Source: Emydura subglobosa
Taxonomy: Eukaryota > Chordata > Testudines > Chelidae
Length of the DNA: 64,000 bases
Reading direction: 5' to 3'
Assembly: GCA_007922225.1 (NCBI GenBank)
Contig: ML679966.1
Coordinates: 54,370,742 to 54,434,741 of the forward strand
Shown here: piece after piece, positions 46,101 to 61,100 of the stretch
Layout of the letters: the number at the start of each line of letters is the position of its first letter
Numbering within the stretch: the stretch's first letter is position 1
Notes under the pieces: generated by a model
Database searches by the model: none
The model's input: only the letters and a program-made list of their open reading frames with translations
Told to the model about the DNA's origin: nothing
Made by a program: the position numbers and the translations under genes

Positions 46101-49100
46101 CAAGATGCAAAAGATCATCAGTCCCAAACCCCTTTAAACAAGACTTTCTAATAGCCACATTTTTATTTTCTGTTATTTTTGAGAAATCAACAACTGATTG
46201 TCATTACCATTGCATCCTGAGCAGCCATAGCAGGATCTGCATACCCTTCTTCCCGGGTTCCCTGTAAAAAGTTAAAACATTTTCCTTTATTAGTTTTTCT
46301 AAAATGACTGCAGAAGAATGAGATGATCTTTATCTACTTCTCATTCACTGAGATATCCATTCTGGGATTTTACACAAGAATGGTATGTGATAATGCTGGT
46401 CTACAAAGCCCTAAAATATTCTCAGAGGTGACATTGGGAATTGCTATGGCATTTTTCCAAGTGCCATCTCCGGGGTGGAGGAATTCTAGAATCATGATGG
46501 AACTGATGACAGGAAGTAGTAGAAGAGTTGGATACATTTGTGTGTGCAGTGAGATCATATTTTAAACTAATCCTTTGCTTTACATAAAGGAAAAGTTAGT
46601 GAATAACTAGATGACATTACCAGTTTATAAAGTTATTATAACATGTGGTTATGATGTAGGAAATAACTGTACAAATGGCATCTTTGTTCCCAACTTATTT
46701 TCCACTGATACATTCATTCAACTTTGCTATATTTTACAAGAAAAAAAACCCACATTTTTTTCTCACTGTCTAAACTACAAGATCAGCCGTATCAAATAGT
46801 GATCAAGCTGCTTTACAATATTACCATCACCACCTACAATTAAGATTCAAGATCGAGAAGTTGCCTGACAATTTTGATGATGCATGAGTCAAAAGAGAAT
46901 ACAGTTTATTCTCCTGTCGCTCTTTTGGCTTTACAGTTCTGTAAGCTAAGCAGATATGATTTAGTAAATACATGAGGATCAGATATGTTTAGTTAGAACA
47001 AAATGGAAGTCTTTTAGAATAACTCCTTTTAATCATAATTACAGTGTGAGGATACAAATAAACCCAGGTTACAGGAATCTTATAATTCTCAGACAGCACT
47101 TAATCATTGCCTTAATGATATGTTTTTGAAGCAATCTACTTTAGTTTGGAATTGACAATCATTCTGGTACAAAAATGAAAGTAAGGATTAAAATTATGTA
47201 TTGTCTGCCAACTACTAGAATGACCGGTTTTCAACTCTTGCCTGGTAAATATGTTAATTCTCATTTTAATTAAATTGTAAGGAGTTTGCACAGAACAAAG
47301 AATGAAGTTCTTAGTGACAAGATAAATTGCTTAAAGAAAATTATGCTGGATTGACTGCCTGTGATTGAATACATGAAACTGAAAAATATGACAAGTGGAC
47401 AATAAAAACTGAGTAGCAGTGCTCTACATAAACAAAAATCCCTACAGTTACATTTTAAAATGACTATTCTTGGCATTGTTTGAACAGAGATCTCTATGAA
47501 CTGCATCAATATCTTATTTTTAAATTCCAGAAAATGCTGGTATTTTAATTCATACCCATGCCAAAACCTGGGGAAAAAATCAACTCTTCATATCATATTA
47601 AAAGTCTGCATAATTATAATTGGATCCAAGTACATTACATTAATTAGGAAGTAATAAGCCTTCCAGAAGCTTGTCTCTTTGATGGATTTTGCCACTACAC
47701 ATTGATTGGTGGGGGATATAGGTATGCTTTTCCCTTACTGAAAAGCAGGTAGACTGCTACTCCTTCACAGAGCCCCAATGACCCCTATTATCAATGCCTC
47801 TGTGCTATCAATTGCAGGATCAAGGCCCCAGAATTTAATAGAGAGTAAATCAATATGATTTTTTAGAAAACACAAAAAACCAGAAACTGTTGCTACAGAA
47901 TGATATCCTTTCTATAAGTTACAAAGAAATATGTAGCAGGAATGTAATTTTCTATTTTAGTCTATAATATTGTCCATTTTATTCTACAAAACTGTCCAAA
48001 AGAGAAACTATAAAACATATATCATTTTCAGTTATGTGCCATGGGACATTTCCATAATTGTTTTTTATTAACATATATAAAGCAATATTCACACAGAGAT
48101 AATTTAAAAAATTACAAAAATGTATGAAACTGTGCAATTGGAGTTCTTTTCAGGCTCCAAAATTTGAGATAAATAGCTGGGGATCCTGAGATACCCTCTT
48201 TGGGGATACTTGTGGCAATGTGTTTGGACCAGTGAGGACTGCAGAATATAGGGCAGGATGCTTTGTATTTGTCCTGTTTGTAAGAAAAAATTGCCATGGC
48301 TTTAATGAAGGTAAGACCTAAGATATTGTGCAATCTTTTAGGGGTGATAAGGAGTTCATCACCAGGGAGAAAGTCTGTTGAACATTAGAAGAAGGAAAGA
48401 GTCTTTCTTTTGAAGCGCTTATATCTAGAACATCCATAATTTCTCTCTCCTTGTCATCCACTCCCCATCTCATTTTGAACCTCATCAGAAACCATCCTTT
48501 TCACCTTTGAACTTATGTTTGGTGTCTCTACAATTCCTCCCTGCTAGACTCTGTGTTGTTATTTATTGTTTAATTCTGCAAAGCATTCTAGAATAATGGT
48601 TCAGATCATCAGCTGGTATAAATTGGCTTTGCTTCATTGAAGTTAATGAAGCTGTGCTGATTGACACCAGTTAAGAATATGCTCCAAAGTTTGTATGAAA
48701 GATTCTGTACAAACAAGGCCCTGGTTCTGCAAACACACAAGTAGCACCTTTTACTCGTGTATGTAAAATTACTCTCATGCATAAATAGGGTGACCAGATA
48801 GCAAAGTGTGAAAAATCGGGATGGGGTGGAAGGGTAAGAGGTGCTTATATAAGACAAAGCCCCGAATATTGTGATTGTCCCTATAAAATCAGGTCATCTT
48901 ATCACCTTATGCATAAATGTTGGCAGGTTCAGAGCCTAAAATTACATGATATTGAATTAGGCCCTAATTTAATAAAGTACATAAGCACTTCCCTATCTTC
49001 AAGCATGTGAGAAGTCACCTAGACTTCATTGGGATTATTTATGTGCCTAACCCTGGGGAAAAAAAGCATCATGCTGAATCAGGGCTTTAAGCATTAAGAC

Positions 49101-52100
49101 TTACTATGAATTAGACGGAAAGTTCTTTGAAGTAGGTGCCATGCTTTCTTATGTTTGTACATCACCTTGCAATTCTGACTGGGGTCTTTGAGTACTACCC
49201 TGATATCAATGATAAATAATAATATCTTACTAAAAATAACACAAAGCTCAATATATTTTAAAATGGCATATTTTAAATTATATAAATTAAATTAAGTTAA
49301 TTAATTAAATTAAATAAATTAAATTAATATTTCAAAATATTTTAAAATTCCCCAGTGGCAACTAAATGATTTAATAAGCTTTGTCATATATTTTCAGGAA
49401 AGAATTCTTGAATTTTATTGTAGATTGGAGAGAAAGTTAGAGGTGGCATAATTTGTGATGCATATAATTAAGGATGTTTGCCACTTTTCATTATAAGATC
49501 CTATTTTCAGTTGTTTAAAACTTTGTCAAACTTTAACTGGGTTGATTTTTGCCATGCTGGGTTTCTGCCTCAGGTTGATGTTTTTGTTGTTGAAAGTTTC
49601 AGCTAAAACGTTTAATATGTTTTCAAGAATGAGATTCATGGTTTTTCCCATGTTAAAAAGAAAACCTACAAATGTTTCTTTGGTAACCTCTAGAATCTCC
49701 ATACTTTGGAACAGGGACTTGAAATTAGACAGGGTAAAAGTCACCACAGTGTCAGGGGTATACCTTTTATAATGCTCTGGAATGAATCAGGGCTGTGTAC
49801 TGAAGGAGACTGTTCTCAGTATAAATCCCCTCATTCATTTGTGTAGAAGTTGGAAGATATGTAGTGAATAAGGAAGGGGAACAGTAGGAAGAGAAGGGAT
49901 GGTCTTATAGCTAAAGCACTTGAATGCCATCCAGAAAAATTAGATTCTTCCCCTGCCTCTGCCACAGAGTTCTTATGTGATACTGGGCAAGTCACATAAA
50001 CCAAAATTTTCAAAGGTGTCCAGGGCTAGGATGGTACTAACTAAATAATGTATGCAACTACATGCTGAATGATTAGGATAAAGAGGAATTTTGAATACTT
50101 ATTAAGTGAGCATGGTCCATCCTTTGCACTGAATGAGGAAGGGTCATATGGAAAAATAAACAGCAATAAGACTGTAATTATAATGCATGTGTACAAGGAA
50201 GTCAAAATAAAGTTTATCAGGAAACCTTGATCCTAATATATCCTAACTTTTGGCTGGTTGCCTTGTTAATCGTAGTGTTCTTTTAATGTAGGGGTTGTTT
50301 GTTTGTTTTTATGTAATACAAATACAAAGTTTCAGCTCCAGGTGCAACCGAAAAAATGTGCAACCATTTATTATAGCTGCTGTGCTCCATTTTCCACAGG
50401 CAAACAGTCATTTGTGTACTTATTTGTAAAAACAAATGCAGGTACAAAGGTGCGTGTAGATTCCTGATAGTGCATCTGTTGCTTTTGACCTATATTGTGA
50501 CAATCCCTAATTCAAAATTTTCCATGTAAATGTATTTAGACGTTTAAGCTATAATAATACATGAAATACACACCAAGTGAATTAGGCCACTGGCATGAAG
50601 GCATTTTCCTCCTCTATGTCTTCTTGATAACACTAGGTACTGTCTCCATTTCTCATCTGCCCCTTGCCTTATGGCATAAACTTTTAGGGTTTGAGTCTGT
50701 AAAGAGTTGAGCACCAGTTTTGAGCTCCTGAGTGTCTCCTGCATGGTAACTTCAGTGAGAACTGAGGTACCTCAACATAAAGCACTCAAGCCCTTTCCAG
50801 GATCTGGCAGTTTGTAAATAATATTGACAATTCTCCTGCATGAGGTACAACCATAGTGTAAAGGGTATGTTATTTGTCACATTTCTTCAGTACAAAGAAC
50901 ATTTTTTTTTAAAACAGAAGGAACATAAAGATCTGTTTAATAATTTCTTGCATAGTCAAGTCAGTATTTCTTCATTTTTCTATGTTATGTACAAACTATG
51001 TTATGGACAGTAACACTCCATTAATGAAGCAAAAATTGAGCTTGTGAAAGAAAATCTCTTTTGGATATGAAGATACATTCCTTTTTGACAAGAGATGGGC
51101 TGAGCATAGGGTCAGAAGCTGACATTTTCAGATTCTCGTTCAATAAAATACTCAATTGACCTATGGTTGCATTCAAAAGCCAAAGTGAAAGCAGATGAAA
51201 GGATTGAAATTCTAATCTTTCCCCCTTTTTCTGCTGATTCAAAAATGTAGCTTTTCAACCATATTGAGCATGGATTAGTTTTAACGGTAGCCAGCTTAAA
51301 ATCTGAGGCTCCTTGAACAATATCAGAAGATGGTTCTGCATTTTTTAAAAATGTAAAATATAATTTTAGTTTGTACAGTACCTGAATGAGGTTCATAAGT
51401 GTGTCTCTGAAGTGGCCTGAAGTCTCAGAATAAATGTCTTGTTGAAGATCACTACTGTATTCTGGGGTGCAAACCACAACAAACTTGTGTTAAATGTGTA
51501 ATTTCTAGAACACACAAATAGTCTCTGAATAATGCTAGTGAAGATTTGCAGTGACAAGTAACTAGAATGAAAAATACACTCAGTATATTGACATATGCCA
51601 GTCTTTTAGTACTTTTCATTCTGCATTTACCAATAAATGGGCCTAATCATGTGGGCCAGATCTTCAAAGGGATTTTCAGAAGTGTTTAAGCAACTTAGGT
51701 ACCCAATTCACCTCGCCTGCTTATGCACTTTTGAAAATCCTATGAGGCACCTAGCTGCATCTTTAGGTGCCTAAACACCTAAGAAGATCTGGTCTGTAGT
51801 ACTCACTGCTAGCTAGAACCTCAGTGACTTCAATGGGATTTTTAGCTAAGTAGGGACTGTGGGTTCAGGCTTAAGATGACAATTAGTGTAGAATCAGTGA
51901 GATAATTAAACAGAGAAAAAACAAACAAAAACAAAACTCCAAAAACAAACAAAATACCCTTCTATTTAAAGATTTAAACAGTTGAATATTCCTCCAAAAG
52001 TTATAGTCCAAAAAATCAGTCTTTGGGTTGTGAGACATTTCAAAGATCACAGAGTTCAGAATGTCTAAAAATACTGATAAATATTTTTATGCTAATAGTA

Positions 52101-55100
52101 TAAAAATTTAAACTTGATTTATACATTTTGCGTCAGCCTTTTATGTACAATTATCTTGAAACAAGAAAAAAGGAAAAACAATTGGCTTTAAGAATTCATC
52201 TTTGGAAGTCTAGCTCTTTCAATCATGCCACTGTATGCAGAACACTCAGTCAGAATTCCACCCTTGCAGGACATACTACTTAATAAAATAAAATAAAATA
52301 AAATAAAACAAAACAATACGCATTAAGTAAGCTTCTTTCATCTGGAAGATCTCCCCATTTGATCTTGAGGCTAATATATCAATTAGACAATTCTCTTCCG
52401 TGCCTGCTCCCTGCAAGGAAAAAATAGCAAACAAGTAAGGACATTACTAGCAGGGATAATGGCTTCCAATATAATGTGTTATGTTTGTCAAAGACAGTGA
52501 AAAAATGCTAGTCTCAATTAGAGGAGTTCATGGTATATTTTTCTGGGTTATTTTCCTGTGAATAAGGGTACTGATTTCAGTCTTTTTAGGGTTACTGATT
52601 ATCTTCAGTGTAATTAGTATTAGAACTGAACCTGTAAACACTTACAATAGTTAGCATGTGAGCAGTCCTACTCCTAAGGCAACCTGGAGAGTGAGACAAT
52701 GCCCTACTGCTGGGGTGGGCATGTACTGGATGAATTTCATCCTTAGGGAGCAGTAAAGCCCTTGTAAGCACGTGGGGCTTAGTAAAGAATTAAATGCATA
52801 TATCAAGCATATTGTCCCTAATTGTGCTAAGGATTGAGATAATTTGAAATGTATTTGAACATCAGTAACATGCTGTGCTTCCAGTTTCTCTTTTTGGAGT
52901 GATTTAGAAGCACATTTTGCAATGTTTATAACAGTACTTGATTTTTACATGAAGTACCTCTACATTACTATCATGCCATGACCATGTAGGACTGCAAATT
53001 ATTATATTTCCTCACAGGGTTGTTGACTTCAATTTGTGAGTTTGAGTTCATACTACAGACACTGCTTTTGATAGCTGCATACAGCTTTGGTTAATGACAA
53101 TGAGAATTCTGCATTTTAGAGCAGGAGAATAAGCCAGCAAGGCTTCAGTTCTGCAGACATGTATGTGCTTTATTTTAAGCATTTGAGTAATCCATTGACT
53201 CCAAGATCAAGGTACAAGAGTGTAAAAAAGCACGAACTTGATCCAAATGCAGAAAATTTCTAGATTTGGCAGTTCTGGTCAATAGTGATAAAAATAGTAC
53301 TTCTGATGCTATTAATGGGCTATAGCAATCTCACTGCTAATCATCATTTTAAAAAATATACCAATAGTTCTAAAAGTGCCTTGTATCAACTGTTTAAAAA
53401 TAAATGACATAGTTGGTGCTCATTTTATTTGCTGGCAATGACTGCTTAATAAAATAAAATGGTTCCTAGCCTTGAAAATGGGAATTCAATTAAAATGTTA
53501 AGGGATAGTTATTGATTTATAAAAGAGTAAGGTAGATATTAGGGTGCAGATCCTGCAAAAACTTATGTATGTGCTTATGCATGTGAGTAGTCTCATGAGA
53601 AATATTCAATGGGACTAGTCAATGTGAACATATCTAAGAACATGTGTAAGAGTTTGCAGGATTGGGGCCTTACATTTCAGTTAAATCACAGTGTAGGAAG
53701 ATGTTATTTTCTTCAGTTACTTGGTTATAGTAATCTGATTGCTGTTTTTGTAAGGCTAGAATATTATTTATATTGCCTTTAATATATCAATACATGTAAA
53801 TGGTATAGTACTGTATATTTCTTCTCTCCCACTAAACTGAGAAATGCCTTTTTAACAGTTTATCATTCAGTTATATGTCAAAGAATCTATGAAACAGATG
53901 TGAGTTGCTGTAATCAGTGCCTATAAGTATTTTTGAGTTAGACAAGCACCTTCATTGCATGCCAGAGCTCATGAGCATCATAGGATGCAGGTGGGTACAT
54001 CAGGCCAACCATAACTTCTTTGAAGTGATGAGAGAGATTCTCTTTCAGGTCCATAATCAAATCCTTGGGAAAAAGATAATCAGGATTATTTTGGTACTCA
54101 TGCTGTGTAGTGGAATATCAATCACTGAAAGCATTAAAAATAAAAACTAGCAATTATTTGTGAGAGATTATAAAAAGATGAGCTCTGCAGGCTGGATTGT
54201 GGCTATAGTTACATAACAAAAACTCTTCTTAAAGCTGTGCATAATCTTACTGATAACATGGGCAAAGCTACTGTACATACAAGACAGAAAAAACACAGCA
54301 ACGTTGGTTTCTGGTTAATTAGAACATAGGTGAAAAAAACCCCCAATGCTTACAAAATGAAAAAGATTGACACTGGTAAGGAAAGACATTTGAGGCCAAA
54401 TTGTAAAAGAGTCTTCAATCTGCTTTGAACTGTCTTCCATAATTTGTGTCTGCATATTTTTATGAACCCCAATCCCCAGGCAAAATAGATTTTGCTTAGT
54501 TTATTTTAGGGGGAAGTCACCTCAGCTATATTTTATAGGTTGTACTCAACTATATTTGTGAATAGGTTTGTAATCATATGTAGAGCAAACAGTTTTCCCA
54601 GCCTGTACAATTTTTCAAGATTTTGAAAAATGAACTCATTCCACATCTGGATGAAACAAACCTTTTTGAAGTTTCTCAATGGAAAAAACAAAATAAGAGA
54701 GACTCTAGGCTGGTGATTGTGGCACTCACCTGGAATGATCTGAAGGAGAGTGAAGAAGGACTTGAACTTGAGTTTTTATAACCCAGTGACCCCAACCATC
54801 AGACTGTTGGCCAGTCTGGTCTCCCACTCTTTCCTGTTAGAAGGGTTCCGCCTTTTATAAATAATTAACTCTTCCTTGGTGCAGGGACTTGAATCTCCCT
54901 CGCTGGTGAGTGGTTTAGCCATGAAGTTATAGAGTCAGTCACTCTCTCAAGCAATATTTAATTATTTATACAAAGTGGAACAGGTTCAGCAGGCAAAACT
55001 GAGAAAAAGACACACTGATTTGAAGCAGGATTCAAATCTGTATGTGATACAGCCAGAAGCATGTTATAACCATAGGACTATAAGCTTTCTTAGTCTTGGG

Positions 55101-58100
55101 CCTCCCTGACATTCTATCCTGAACCTGAAAAACTTGGGTTAGGCATGAGATAGGCCAGGATGCCTGCCTGTGGCAGAAGATTAGGCACCAAGGGAGTTTT
55201 TACTGTGGACATTTAGGTAGTGAGCTTTGGCGCCAACTGAGTGAGGGTTCTGTGGATTGCAGTGGTGCCTTAATCTTGAAATCAATAGAAGTTAGAAGCC
55301 TAAATACCTTTGAGGACCTAGGCTGAGATTCCTACTACCCTTATCTTGGATTTCAATCAGTGATCAAATAGGCTCCAATCCTATGAGCCATCCATTCCCC
55401 TCCTGGTATATGCTCTTTCAGTCCTAAAATAGGGATTTTGCTTTTGATGGATGGAACCAAAACTATTGAAATTATTTCCTTCAGTGCAACATATCTTAAA
55501 CACTTTTTTTTTGTTTATTGGTGAAGATTATTTTTGTTACCAAGAGATCCCTGAGGATGATGGAATATATAACTGAAATAACACAATTAATGCAAAAGCC
55601 TGTCTCCCCTCCCGTACCCCCCCAGAGAATAATTAATGGTAACCACAGGATATCGGAGTATAATCAGTTTAGTAGACAGAGCAGCAATGAGGAAGAAGAC
55701 ATACAAATTTAAAAAAATAATTTATGATGAAGAAACAATATGTAATTTACCCTTAATGTACATTAGATAATTTTGACAACTACTATATCACACATGGAAT
55801 TGAAATTAATTCATTAAGATGTTTTATTGCTGACAGCATGCCTGTGGGAATATGGATTAATAATGCAAATGGAGACTAGTTAAAATTACTCCTGGAATCA
55901 GAACCAGGATAGAATGAAGAGTAGTAGTGAAAAAAGAAGAGACAAATCTAAGTTGTCATTATTAATGTTTTTAAATTGTTTCTGCCATGAGAAATCCTTA
56001 AAAGGACTAATTATAAGAAAGAATCTCCAAATTTGTGGATATGTCAGAATCATACAGCCAGTTCAGAACGTATTAATTTCAGCAGTTTTTATCCATTTCT
56101 GTTTTTAATTTGCCCTATTTCCAGTTTGTAATTCATGTTAATGTCAATAGGAACAAGTTCCTATTGAAAGCACAATAGCTACCACATTAAAAATTGATCT
56201 ATACAGAGGTCTGAACAAGTTGTTAAGTTTATATATTAGTGTCTACACAGTAGCCAGTTAGAATGAATTTAAAAAATCAAAATAAAATATTAAAGCTGAA
56301 CATGTCCCATGAGAAAGAGCTAGAAAACAGAGAGATGGAGTGAGGAAGAGAGAGAGGTTTGGAGAAGTGGCAGAACCTTAGCATTTTTGCCTGCTCCCTC
56401 AATCAAATAGTAACTAGTTACTGGCTCCCATTTCCACATCACTATACATAGGGTTGGCATAAAGACTTTTGGGAAGGTTAACGAGATGCACCAACAAATA
56501 GACTAATTTCACTTAAAGTGTGTGTATCTTTAGATTCTTCTCCACCTCAAATATTCTGCTGCAGAAATGGAATCTAATTGCTTGCTCTTTATAACACTAA
56601 CAACTGAACTATACATTGAAAGAAGGGCTACAAGTTTTCTTTCAAACTGAAAGCTGACAGTCTCCTTTACATTTCTAGTTCCCCCTGATCATGAGGACTG
56701 CAGCCATCAACATTACAAGGCCCAAAGGATGTGAAAAGGAGGTGAATTTAAGGTAAAATTGCCCTAGAGGAATCTATTCTTTGTTTTTATTTATTGGTTG
56801 GTTTGTTTCCAGACTTTAAAATGAAAATCCAAACTGTTGAATTAAATATTCATGACAGGAATTATCCTCCATTAATACAGAATATCTCCAATCACATTAT
56901 GTAAAGTCCACCCTCTAAGAGGGAACTGGCAATTTTTTCTCCAAATAATATAGATTTTTATACCTGTTTTACCTATTGGTTCAGTAATTTAAAATAAAAT
57001 ATCATTAACTCTTATTTTATTAAAATGATAGCTCTAGTTGCAGGTAGCATTCCAGAAAAATGTCAGAGGAGCACTTGATGAAAGGAAATGCTGTGTTTCC
57101 ACACAAGTACAAGATTTCTGCTGTGGACTGTACACACAACTGAGATGACAGAATTTAGATTAGATTAGCAGAGTTTCTTAACAAAATAAAATGAAAACTT
57201 GTTACAGTGCCTATAACTCTGATATTTGCTCTTTATTTTTAAACTGTTGACTCATTCCCAAACATAACTGGTAGAGCAGAAATCATTAACCCTCAGTTAC
57301 CAACTATTTTCCCACACACAGTCTGAGCTTACCACAGTTTTCACTACACTTAGTGAAGGAATTTGTAGTAACTGTGTAGTAAATGATGGCAAAAGCTAAC
57401 TCTTTAATTGCAACTACTGCAGTTATACTAGAAAGGAAGGATGGTCCAGTGGTTAGGGATCCAGCCTAGGACTGGGGAGACTTAGATTCTGCCACAGATT
57501 TCTGGTGTGATTTTGTGTAAGTCTGGGTCTATTCCCTTTTGGTAAAGGGGGATAACAGTACTCCCTGCCTCACAGGATGTTACGAGGGTGGATAAATTAA
57601 AGACTATGAGATACTCAGATGCTATGGTGATAGGAGCCATATAAGTATTTAAGATTTAAGTATTTTGATTTATAACATAAAACCTTCTATACCTTTGTTT
57701 AAAGCTATAATAATCCAAACAAAATCAGCAGCTCCTCCTCCCCCTGCAAATCAGAAAATAACTAACTAAACATGAAAATCAAGGTCAAACAGAACTCCCC
57801 TCTACCCATAAATATCAGCTTTCCTTCTGCCCCTCCATCTCTTCATTGACTCAGAAAATAGGTAGGCTTTGCAGCATGTGTTGAAAGTCAACAGACTTGG
57901 GCTATTTTGGATCAGGGAGGGACTAAGTTCCAAAGTTAGGGTTTTCTTATGGAGGACACCCTCCCCGCAGCTCCCTTTTACCTTAGAAGCTCCACTATAA
58001 GTATCAAGACACTTCCCAAGGAACATCTCTTTCCTCAGGGTTCTGGTGAGCTGGTAGATTGAGCAGGTAAAGGGCGATCCAGAGTTCTGGGAAATTGGAT

Positions 58101-61100
58101 TTAACTCAAGCTATTAAGCTAATTTCTATTATGACTGAGGAGAAATCTGGTGAGTTTAATCTTTTAATCGGTTGTGTATTTTAATATATAATAAAACACA
58201 GCACTTGTATTGCCCTTTGTATCTGTAGATTTCAATGCTCTTTACAAAGAAAGTATCATTATGCCCATTTTACAGATGGGGAAACTGAGGCACATACAGG
58301 AAACATGACTTGCCCAAAGGCACCCTTACAGGACTGGGCATAGAATCCAGGTCTATTGAGTTTCAGGCCACTGCTCTATCCCCTAGGCAACAGTGCCTCC
58401 TCTGACATGTATAACATTCTAATGTTAATGGTAGGTGCTTTTTATAAATTTAAATAGATTATAAAAAAATTAGAATCTGACCAGGAGACTTCCTGTCCTC
58501 TCATATATGAAAAGTGTGTGTATATCTATCTGTATAACAATTGTGGTGGTGTATCATCAAATTGTGCCATATTACCTCTAGATGTGAGCAGATCTGTTCT
58601 CATACAAGTTCTGAAGCACCTTACAAACATTATTTACATATCAACGTATATCTGTGAGGTAACTTATTCCCAATGTACTAATAGGGACTCAGTGGCACAG
58701 AGTTTAAGTAAAATGTCCAAAGTCACACAATGGAATCGGCAGAAAAAACTATACTTGAGATGTTGGGGTGAGGGGAAATAGAGGTATTTCTAAAGAATGT
58801 ATGCACGCTCAGTGGAGGAACAGTGAATGAACTGTAGGAGAAGAAACTTTCCATCTTGCTTCCTTCTTTGTTTTTTAGGTCTAAACAGATGTTTAACTTC
58901 CACTGTCATATAGATGATAAATGACTGTCAATACCCCTGCAGGTTTTAGACTTATACAAATGAAGTAGTTGTGCACCACTCTGTGAACTGTCAATCAAGT
59001 GGTGATAGATAGAGCTGCATGCCAGAGATTGGGTTCCAGAAAATGACCTGAAGAAAAGGCCAACAGCAATAAGTATAAGAGAGAGATAAGTGAGGACACA
59101 GTCAAAATGACATCATACCCTGCCATACATGTCCCTGTAAGCCTCTGCAATCATAAGTCTTTGTGCATTGCAACGCTGTGTTAGAATATTAATCAACATA
59201 TCCTTTTCACAACCTGGAAAGGAAACAAGACAGAATGCCTAAATTAATGAACTTTTACTTATATATTTATCATTGTTCAGTGAGCAGTATGCAAGATACC
59301 ATGTTTTGTTCAAATGCATTAGCCACATTTCTTGCGGAAAAAACTCAGATTAATATCAGATTGGTATTTACAACCATCAATAATATTTATCATGCTTATG
59401 TACCTTTTACTTGCTGCTGTACTATGGATAAATAGTCAAGAAATCTGTATTATCATCAAATGCATTACCATGTTTCTCAAGGGGAATGGACTTGAAAACA
59501 TCAGTGAAATTGGATAAAGGCTTTCATCAAATGAGAACGAGGCATTTAGGTAGGATTTATAGCCAGGCCTGGAAAGTTGAGTTTGTATGTTGTGACAATG
59601 CTGATTAAATTGTCATTTGTGTTATTGATCTCCAGTATTGGAATGACTATTTACAGTGGGACCATTGGTTGTAAAATTGCTGAATAAAGTGCTCAGTTGG
59701 ATGGCTTAAAATAAGCTATTGAAGGATTATTTATTAATATTGATTTCTGAATGATGCTTTAGGACTAGGGGTTACTTTGTAGAAGAAGGTTATCTATGAT
59801 CATTATCTTGTGACTGATGATTAGAGCTACCTGCTAAATTTATGCAATCAGTATGACTGCTAAAATTCAGAAGAAGATAACAGATAACTCACAATTCATT
59901 CACTTACTTTGCTTTTACCTCCCAAAAGAGAACTCCTGATGACTTGATCTGACTTGGCTTTTTAATAAGATTCCTGGGGTAGCTCAATTGACTTTAGTGG
60001 AGATACAATGAAGGCCAAATTCATCGGTTATATATATTTTTTTAAGAACTGCAGGGACTGTTGCTGCTGAAAACATGAAGAAACAATTTTTCCTGTGTAA
60101 AAAGAAAGTACTATGTTCTTGTTTCTTCTTTTTACACAGAGGAAAAAAATTGTTTTCAGTAGCAGTTATTAAGCCAAACCTTTACTATTAATAATCTTTG
60201 TCCGTGCTGTGTGGTCAGGCACTGCGTGGGAGCATAAATAGTTTTGGCGTTATTTAGGGTCATTTGAGGCAGGCTACATTTCAGAACCATTGCAACAAAA
60301 GTCACAGAATTGACTGTGGAGCAAAATGTTTCTCTTGATTTGCATTCTAGACTTAGATTTGTAATTGCATCTACTTATGGAATGTAATATGTTTTTAGTG
60401 CTTTAACTGCTTGGTCAAGCCTCATAAACTGAGCACTGAAATGAGCCTGACACAGCAATGAAAGAGAAGCCTTGAAAAATGAGTCAACTGTAGGTGGAAA
60501 ACACACTTGAAAAGCTTATGAATACAATAATGGTGCACTTCTATGTACAGACCAGATTCTCTGCTGCACCCAGCATCTGCTAGGCATAGCAGAAAAGAGT
60601 CATTTGCAACTCCCTGATTGTGAGACTAGTCCCAGACCCAGAATACTTCAGAGCAGATTTAAGGCCCTGTTAAGGAAAACACCTATCAAGTGTTTAATTT
60701 TCAGACACTGAGTCCCATTAACTTCAATAGGATGATCCACATGCCTAATGGTAAGCACGTGCTTACATGTTTTGCTGAATTGATGTCCTAAATTCCACTG
60801 GCTAGTAAAGACTTCCCTGCACTGGAGTGTGGTGCTTGCTGGGGACTGCTGAGCTACAGTAACCATCTGGCCGAGCATCCTCCTGCCCAGGCTGGGAAAA
60901 GAATGTCATACACAAGCTTCTCACCAGGTGGAAACTCCAATTTATGAGACCAGTATGTATCAGGAGTAACTTCAGGGATGTGAATGGAATGAAGCAGGAG
61001 AAAAATGAGAGAATTAGGGACAGAGGTAACTCTTGCTATATGTTTCTTGGTAACCTACTCAGTCACTTTGAGCAATATCTTCATTAAAATCATGTCCTCT

